DNA from: Christiangramia echinicola DSM 19838
Lineage (GTDB): Bacteria; Bacteroidota; Bacteroidia; Flavobacteriales; Flavobacteriaceae
DNA length: 64,000 nt
Direction: 5' to 3'
NCBI RefSeq assembly: GCF_000423065.1
Contig: NZ_AUHG01000012.1
Location: 1-64,000, forward strand
Shown: positions 59,309 through 64,000 of the stretch, piece after piece
Layout: each line of letters begins with the position of its first letter
How positions within the stretch are numbered: the stretch's first letter is position 1
The notes under the pieces: model-generated
What the model saw: only the letters and a program-made list of their open reading frames with translations
Database searches by the model: none
What the model was told of the DNA's origin: nothing
Made by a program: the position numbers and the translations under genes

Positions 59309-60397
59309 TTACAGGTCTCTGGTTAACCTTTTAACGATCTTATATTCGCTCAGGGATTCCTTTGCGATAACTTTCAAAGCAGTATAGAAAGGTACTGCCA
59401 CTACCATACCGGTGATGCCGAACATCAACCCGGAAATAAGAATAATAAGAAATATTTCCAGGGGATGTGATTTTACACTGGCACCAAAGATCATTGGCTG
59501 AGAAATGAAATTATCTATCAACTGGCAAATTCCATAACCTAACATGACATATATAAGCCGCGGCAAAATAATACTGCTAAAATCGGCTCCAAGAAAGCTG
59601 GATATAACAAATAAAGCCATTAGAATTCCCGCTATTAATGGCCCCAGGTAAGGAACCAGGTTTAAAAATGCACATATAAAAGCGATGGCAATTGGATTAT
59701 TTATTTCGAAAACAGAAAGCAATATGGCGTATAAAACAAAGAGTACAGATATTTGCATAGTTAAACCAACAAAATACCTGGATAGCAACACCTTGATCTT
59801 ATTGAAAACTCGCTGAAATTTCTGTTCCTCACCACGATTGGCGAATACTAGAATACTATTTAGCATGAGCTTACTATCCTTCAAAAAGAAGAATGAAATA
59901 AAGATAATAGAGAAAACAGCAACCAGGGTAGCACCTAAAATTCCAAATACATTGTTTAAAAACTGGGGGATAAGTGCAATATCAAAGTTTTTCACGAATT
60001 CACTTCTTGCTAAACCGTCGACTATATTAATTTCTTCTACACCTAAATAATTATTTATTTGATCATTCAGGTCATTTAGATCACTCTTAAAGGCTTCAAT
60101 GTCTATCTGGCCAAGATATTTACTCTGTTCAATAACAATAGGCACAAAAACAAAAATGATTCCAACGAAAATTGCCAGCACTAACACCAGTACGGTTATA
60201 ACTGCTAATTGATTGGGAAGCCGCAATTTATTTCTAAGAAAGATCACAATAGGTCGGCCAATAAGCGCGATTACCCCGGCCACAGCCACATAGACTATTA
60301 CCGATTGAATTTCCCATAAAAAATAGAGCAGGAGAACGATACCAATCATGATACCTGTTGCTCTTAGTATTCCGTTTGCAAAATCATGTGCTTTCAC
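59309..60397 (-). CDS. AI-2E family transporter (UPF0118)
   Basis: A 362-residue membrane protein with about 8 helices: MIGIVLLLYFLWEIQSVI..., a conserved LVPYLGPLIAGI (~245-256) and the GASVKSHPLEIFLIILISG motif (~308-326). The family includes TqsA and sodium/proton antiporters; the substrate is not predictable here. Confidence 0.9.
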   Translation of the reverse strand: MKAHDFANGILRATGIMIGIVLLLYFLWEIQSVIVYVAVAGVIALIGRPIVIFLRNKLRLPNQLAVITVLVLVLAIFVGIIFVFVPIVIEQSKYLGQIDIEAFKSDLNDLNDQINNYLGVEEINIVDGLARSEFVKNFDIALIPQFLNNVFGILGATLVAVFSIIFISFFFLKDSKLMLNSILVFANRGEEQKFQRVFNKIKVLLSRYFVGLTMQISVLFVLYAILLSVFEINNPIAIAFICAFLNLVPYLGPLIAGILMALFVISSFLGADFSSIILPRLIYVMLGYGICQLIDNFISQPMIFGASVKSHPLEIFLIILISGLMFGITGMVVAVPFYTALKVIAKESLSEYKIVKRLTRDL

Positions 60398-60409
60398 GGC
60401 GTAAATATA

Positions 60410-60931
60410 TTATTTCTTATGAAACTTGTTCATTTCTTTAGTGATTTCGTATAACGCGATTCCAATAGATTGTGCCACGTTCATACTGCTGTTCTCTCCA
60501 AACATTTCAATATGAAGTTGTTGGTTACAAATTTCTAAAACCTCATCGCTCACACCGTGTCTTTCATTTCCAGCGATTAAAATCAGCTTTTCTTCTTTAT
60601 TTAAATTGAGATTTTGCAAGGGAATACTTTCTGAAGTGATTTCTATGGCCAGGGATCTATATCCTTCCTGATGCAACTTTTTAATTGTTTCTACGGAATC
60701 TTCCTGAAATTCGAAATTCACCGTTTTCCAGGTATTTCTCGCGGTACGTTTAAGTCTGTTGCTATTAAGATTTGGTTCGCTGCCACAGAATATTACTTTC
60801 TGAATTCCGAAAGCATCTGCCAGGCGGAAAAGACTTCCCAGGTTAGCTTCTCCCGTAATGTTATCCAGTAGTAGGATGATGGGGAATTCTGTTTTCTGAA
60901 AGGTAGTTTGAGTGTGGGTGAGTTGATCCAT
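60410..60931 (-). CDS. TrmH-family RNA 2'-O-methyltransferase (SPOUT)
   Basis: 173 residues, a minimal SPOUT enzyme with the knot motifs NITGEANLGSLFRLADAFG (~24-42), LIAGNERHGVSDEVL (~115-129) and FGENSSMNVAQSIGIALYE (~142-160). It lacks the N-terminal extension of SpoU-like paralogues. The stop-start is 1-base overlapped with the DUF4159 gene. The target rRNA or tRNA base is unknown. Confidence 0.9.
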   Translation of the reverse strand: MDQLTHTQTTFQKTEFPIILLLDNITGEANLGSLFRLADAFGIQKVIFCGSEPNLNSNRLKRTARNTWKTVNFEFQEDSVETIKKLHQEGYRSLAIEITSESIPLQNLNLNKEEKLILIAGNERHGVSDEVLEICNQQLHIEMFGENSSMNVAQSIGIALYEITKEMNKFHKK

Positions 60932-61581
60932 TAGTTTTCGAAGGCATATTTTATAATATTAGCTCCCATTTTTAATGCCTTTAAGCGAACCTCCTCGGGA
61001 TCGTTATGAACTTCAGGACTTTCCCAGCCATCGCCCAGATCACTTTCAAAAGTAAAAAGGAGCACAAGTCTATCATTTTCAAAGATCCCCAATGCCTGTG
61101 GAGGGAGGGCATCATGTTCATGTATCTTCGGCAGGCCATTTGGAAAACTGAAGGCATTAGCAAAAATCGGGTGGGTGACAGGAACTTCTTTAAGTTCCTT
61201 ATCTGGAAATAACCTTTTTATCTCTTTCCTAACATACTTACTCATTCCGTAATTATCGTCAATATGAAGAAATCCACCACTAAGAAGATAATTTCTTAAA
61301 TTTTCAATTTCAACATCGCTGAAGATCACATTTCCATGTCCCGTCATATGCACGAACGGAAACTGAAAAATATCAGTACTTCCCGGTTCGACCGTTGCAG
61401 GTTTAAGATCTATTTGGGTATTGATATTAGAATTGCAGAATTTGATCAAATTGGGAAGGGCAGTTGGGTTAGAGTACCAGTCGCCACCGCCGCTATATTT
61501 TAGCACTGCTATTTCCTGCGCAGTTCCTGTAAAAAACAGGCAAAATATAGTGAGTAGTGTAAAAAGCGAAGGTATTCTCAT
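60931..61581 (-). CDS. DUF4159 secreted protein
   Basis: 216 residues. Signal peptide (MRIPSLFTLLTIFCLFFTGTAQ); a DUF4159 domain with SGGGDWYSNPTALPNL, HMTGHGNVIFSDVEIENLR and GGFLHIDDNYGMSKYVR. The fold resembles class I glutamine-amidotransferase-like proteins without the catalytic triad. Exported; function unknown. Located 1 base from rsmE. Confidence 0.88.
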   Translation of the reverse strand: MRIPSLFTLLTIFCLFFTGTAQEIAVLKYSGGGDWYSNPTALPNLIKFCNSNINTQIDLKPATVEPGSTDIFQFPFVHMTGHGNVIFSDVEIENLRNYLLSGGFLHIDDNYGMSKYVRKEIKRLFPDKELKEVPVTHPIFANAFSFPNGLPKIHEHDALPPQALGIFENDRLVLLFTFESDLGDGWESPEVHNDPEEVRLKALKMGANIIKYAFEN

Positions 61582-61582
61582 A

Positions 61583-62296
61583 TTATAATTCCTGATTTTT
61601 CATGGCAACCGTATGGCAGGCTACAATTGCCGCGGTTTCTGTCCTTAATCTATTATCTCCTAAACTAATCTGATTCCAGCCATTTTCTAGCGCAATTTCA
61701 ATTTCATCTTTACTGAAATCACCTTCAGGGCCAATTAAAATATTTGCAGATTGTCTTGAATGAATCTTTTTTTGAAGGTATGGTTTTTCATTTACATCTT
61801 CGCAATGAGCAATTAACCTAGACCCCTTCAAATCTTTATTCATAAATTCCTTGAAAGTGATAGGTTCGTTTAATTTTGGGAAGCTTAAATGCAGGGATTG
61901 TTTCATAGCGCTTAACAAAACTCTTTCATATCGTTCAAGCTTCACCACTTTTCTTTCACTATGATCACAAATTATCGGGGTGATTTCATGTACACCAATT
62001 TCCATTGCTTTTTCCAGGAACCATTCATACCTGTCGTTCATCTTCGTTGGAGCCACGATCATGTGAAGGTAATAGGGTGGGGCAGGCTGTTTTTCAAAAG
62101 AAGTGATCTTAACTATACATTGCTTGATATCTGCCTGAATAATCTCAGCAGTAAATAATAAGCCTTTCCCATTGGTAATATTAAGAATCTCCCCCTCATT
62201 TTTCCGAAGAACCTTTACAATATGCTTGCTTTCATCTCTGGGGAACGTGACCAATTCATCTTTTTCAGTAATATCGGGATTAAAAAAGAGCTGCAT
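61583..62296 (-). CDS. rsmE: 16S rRNA (uracil-1498-N3)-methyltransferase
   Basis: 237 residues: N-terminal PUA-like region (DESKHIVKVLRKNEGEILNI) and C-terminal SPOUT domain with IGPEGDFSKDEIEIALENGW (~192-211) and ISLGDNRLRTETAAI (~213-227). The length and motifs are standard for RsmE. It acts in the cytosol on 16S rRNA. One base separates it from tsaD. Confidence 0.94.
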   Translation of the reverse strand: MQLFFNPDITEKDELVTFPRDESKHIVKVLRKNEGEILNITNGKGLLFTAEIIQADIKQCIVKITSFEKQPAPPYYLHMIVAPTKMNDRYEWFLEKAMEIGVHEITPIICDHSERKVVKLERYERVLLSAMKQSLHLSFPKLNEPITFKEFMNKDLKGSRLIAHCEDVNEKPYLQKKIHSRQSANILIGPEGDFSKDEIEIALENGWNQISLGDNRLRTETAAIVACHTVAMKNQEL

Positions 62297-62297
62297 A

Positions 62298-63320
62298 TTA
62301 AATTTTATATCTGGATTGTGCGGTGATAGAAAAATCTGAAAAATCTTTTTTAAGGTATTTATGATACCCGGCGATTCCTATCATAGCCGCATTATCTGTG
62401 GTATATTCAAATTTAGGGATATAACATTTCCAGCCCCATTTCTTTTCGGCATCTCTAAGCGCCTGCCTGATTCCCGAATTTGCAGACACACCGCCTCCAA
62501 TTGCCACCTGGTTAATACCGGTTTCCTTTACCGCTTTTTTCAATTTATCTATTAAGATCCCGATGATTGTGTATTGAATAGAAGCGCAGATGTCTTTAAG
62601 ATTTTTATCTATAAATTCAGGATCGTTCTTTGTTTCTCTTTGAACAAAATATAGCACCGCAGTTTTAAAGCCACTAAAACTAAAATTAAGTCCATCTACT
62701 TTCGGTTTAGGGAATTTAAAGGCCTTTGGGTCCCCTTCCTGAGCATATTTATCTATCAATGGGCCTCCCGGATAAGAAATTCCAAGGATCTTAGCGCTTT
62801 TATCGAATGCTTCGCCAACCGCGTCATCTATCGTTTCTCCAATGACCTCCATTTTAAAATAATCGGTCACTTTTACTATTTGAGTATGCCCGCCACTAAT
62901 GGTCATAGCGAGAAAAGGGAATTCAGGTTTCTGAAAATCAGGTTCTTCTATAAAGTGGGCTAGAATATGAGCCTGCATATGGTTCACTTCAATTAGAGGG
63001 ATCTTTAAACCCATGGCAAGTGACTTGGCGAAAGAGGTACCTACAAGTAGAGATCCCATCAATCCCGGACCTCTTGTAAAAGCAATTGCAGAAACATCTT
63101 TTTTATCGATATTTGCCTTCACCAATGCCTGATGGATCACTGGAACAATGTTCTGTTGGTGTGCTCTAGAGGCTAGTTCTGGAACTACTCCACCATATTG
63201 TTGATGCACTTCCTGGGTGGCAACAATATTAGAAAGGATTTTTCCGTTGCAAAGTACAGCAGCAGCCGTGTCATCACAAGAAGATTCAATAGCGAGAATG
63301 TTGATTTTTTGGTCTGGCAT
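62298..63320 (-). CDS. tsaD: tRNA N6-threonylcarbamoyladenosine transferase subunit
   Basis: 340 residues. ILAIESSCDDTAAAVL (~9-24), HQQYGGVVPELASRAHQQ, the metal-binding NHMQAHILAHF (~112-122) and FSGFKTAVLYF. It transfers the threonylcarbamoyl group to A37 of ANN-decoding tRNAs together with TsaB and TsaE. Full-length. Confidence 0.96.
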   Translation of the reverse strand: MPDQKINILAIESSCDDTAAAVLCNGKILSNIVATQEVHQQYGGVVPELASRAHQQNIVPVIHQALVKANIDKKDVSAIAFTRGPGLMGSLLVGTSFAKSLAMGLKIPLIEVNHMQAHILAHFIEEPDFQKPEFPFLAMTISGGHTQIVKVTDYFKMEVIGETIDDAVGEAFDKSAKILGISYPGGPLIDKYAQEGDPKAFKFPKPKVDGLNFSFSGFKTAVLYFVQRETKNDPEFIDKNLKDICASIQYTIIGILIDKLKKAVKETGINQVAIGGGVSANSGIRQALRDAEKKWGWKCYIPKFEYTTDNAAMIGIAGYHKYLKKDFSDFSITAQSRYKI

Positions 63321-63378
63321 CAGAAATTATTGGACATAGAAGTTGTAAATTAGTCGCAAAGTTAAAACATATTAACGT

Positions 63379-64000
63379 ATCAAAAAACTCTGGAAAATAC
63401 TAACTAAAACGCTGGTTGCCCTCGTTTTGTTATTCATTATTTTATTGATAGTATTTTCTATTCCTGCAATACAAACATCTGTAGCTAAAAGACTTACCGA
63501 TTCCCTTCGTGAAAAGAATAATGTTAATATTTCTATAGGCAGGGTGTCGCTTAGTTATTTCGGGGATATAAAACTCAATGAAATATATGTAGAGGATCAT
63601 CATGAAGATACCTTATTAACGGCAAAAGAGATACGTTCTTCTATTATAAGCTTCACGAATGTTATTAACAATTCTCCTAATTTAGGTGCCACCCGCATTG
63701 AAGGACTTGATATGAGAATGCGGCGATATGAGAATGAAGACCTGGATAATCTTGGCATTCTTATCGAGAAACTCAAGAAAGAACCTACGGGAAATAATTC
63801 TAATTTTGAATTGCATGCAGAAAATGTTCAAATTTCAAATAGCAGATATAGCTATATCGATGAAAATCTGGATGCACGGGACGTTGTGATCGTAGATAGC
63901 CTGAATATCTATGCAGATGAATTACAAATAGACGGCTCCAATATAGACATAGATATTGGGATGTTGCGAGGGTATGAGCATAGAGGGATTGAAATTGATA
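63379..64000 (+). CDS. TamB-like translocation/assembly protein, N-terminal part (runs off window)
   Basis: The frame is open from 63373 to the window end and translates as KKLWKILTKTLVALVLLF... with an N-terminal anchor helix, then IPAIQTSVAKRLTDSLREK and GRVSLSYFGDIKLNEIYVED, the AsmA/TamB-like start. It is divergent from tsaD, as in many Flavobacteriia. No ATG, GTG or TTG precedes the helix in frame: an in-frame TAA (63373-63375) comes first, followed by CGT ATC AAA. The start is thus unclear (ATC at 63379, or TTG at 63427 within the helix). Confidence 0.75.
   Translation, partial: MKKLWKILTKTLVALVLLFIILLIVFSIPAIQTSVAKRLTDSLREKNNVNISIGRVSLSYFGDIKLNEIYVEDHHEDTLLTAKEIRSSIISFTNVINNSPNLGATRIEGLDMRMRRYENEDLDNLGILIEKLKKEPTGNNSNFELHAENVQISNSRYSYIDENLDARDVVIVDSLNIYADELQIDGSNIDIDIGMLRGYEHRGIEID

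Overview
The window looks like a chromosome segment of a marine Flavobacteriaceae bacterium (Bacteroidota), probably close to Christiangramia/Gramella. The support is: AT-rich DNA, Bacteroidota-type -7 boxes (TAnnTTTG), many short lipoprotein signals, a flexirubin-type pigment cluster with a tyrosine ammonia-lyase very like the Flavobacterium johnsoniae enzyme, and gene families common in that family. The genus is an inference.

1-16,602: an integron-like gene-cassette array. Fifteen related ~120-140 bp sites (called attC-1 to attC-15 here, by coordinate) alternate with unrelated genes, nearly all on the minus strand. Each site folds like an integron attC: outer GTT/AAC boxes, a short unpaired spacer, then a long stem with one extra base in the L'' arm. 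Cassettes are numbered K1 (nearest 16.6 kb) to K15. They carry a PHP-ATPase with a small partner, TlpA-like, DUF2130, PhzF, RidA and leucine-rich-repeat lipoproteins, small membrane proteins and unknowns. The array ends at 16,602 in a single half-site with no attC (attI-like), preceded by a promoter-like box. No integrase lies beside it. At the other end an IS110-family element is inserted inside attC-1. Each cassette also carries its own ~12-20 bp inverted terminal match, longer than the ~7 bp of classical cassettes.

16,603-33,940: tRNA-Arg(TCT); a paoABC-type periplasmic aldehyde oxidoreductase; a lipid-A type N-domain membrane protein with an ArnT-like glycosyltransferase and mannose-6-phosphate isomerase; a YghZ-like aldo/keto reductase; small lipoproteins and membrane proteins; a DUF1206 protein; and a TetR-ABC-HlyD-TolC export operon whose TolC gene is broken by an in-frame TAA.

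34,006-38,834: a ~4.8 kb element integrated in the 3' end of tRNA-Pro(TGG). It has a 13 bp direct repeat, a tyrosine recombinase, arm-type repeats, and lipoprotein genes, one broken by a nonsense codon. It separated tRNA-Pro from its old terminator and supplies a new one.

39,000-58,120: tRNA-Ser(GCT), then an aryl-polyene/flexirubin-type pigment cluster. It has a divergent halogenase-like flavoprotein with a structured leader, then one long, tightly packed plus-strand operon: TAL, ketoreductase, acyltransferase, dehydratases, thioesterase, ketosynthases, ACP, LolA-like carrier, glycosyltransferase, MMPL exporter, C45 hydrolase and adenylate-forming ligase. The dialkylresorcinol genes darA/darB are not in the window.

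58,121-64,000: housekeeping genes on the minus strand (THUMP-like methyltransferase, AI-2E transporter, TrmH-type methyltransferase, DUF4159, rsmE, tsaD) and, divergently, the start of a TamB-like gene cut by the window end.
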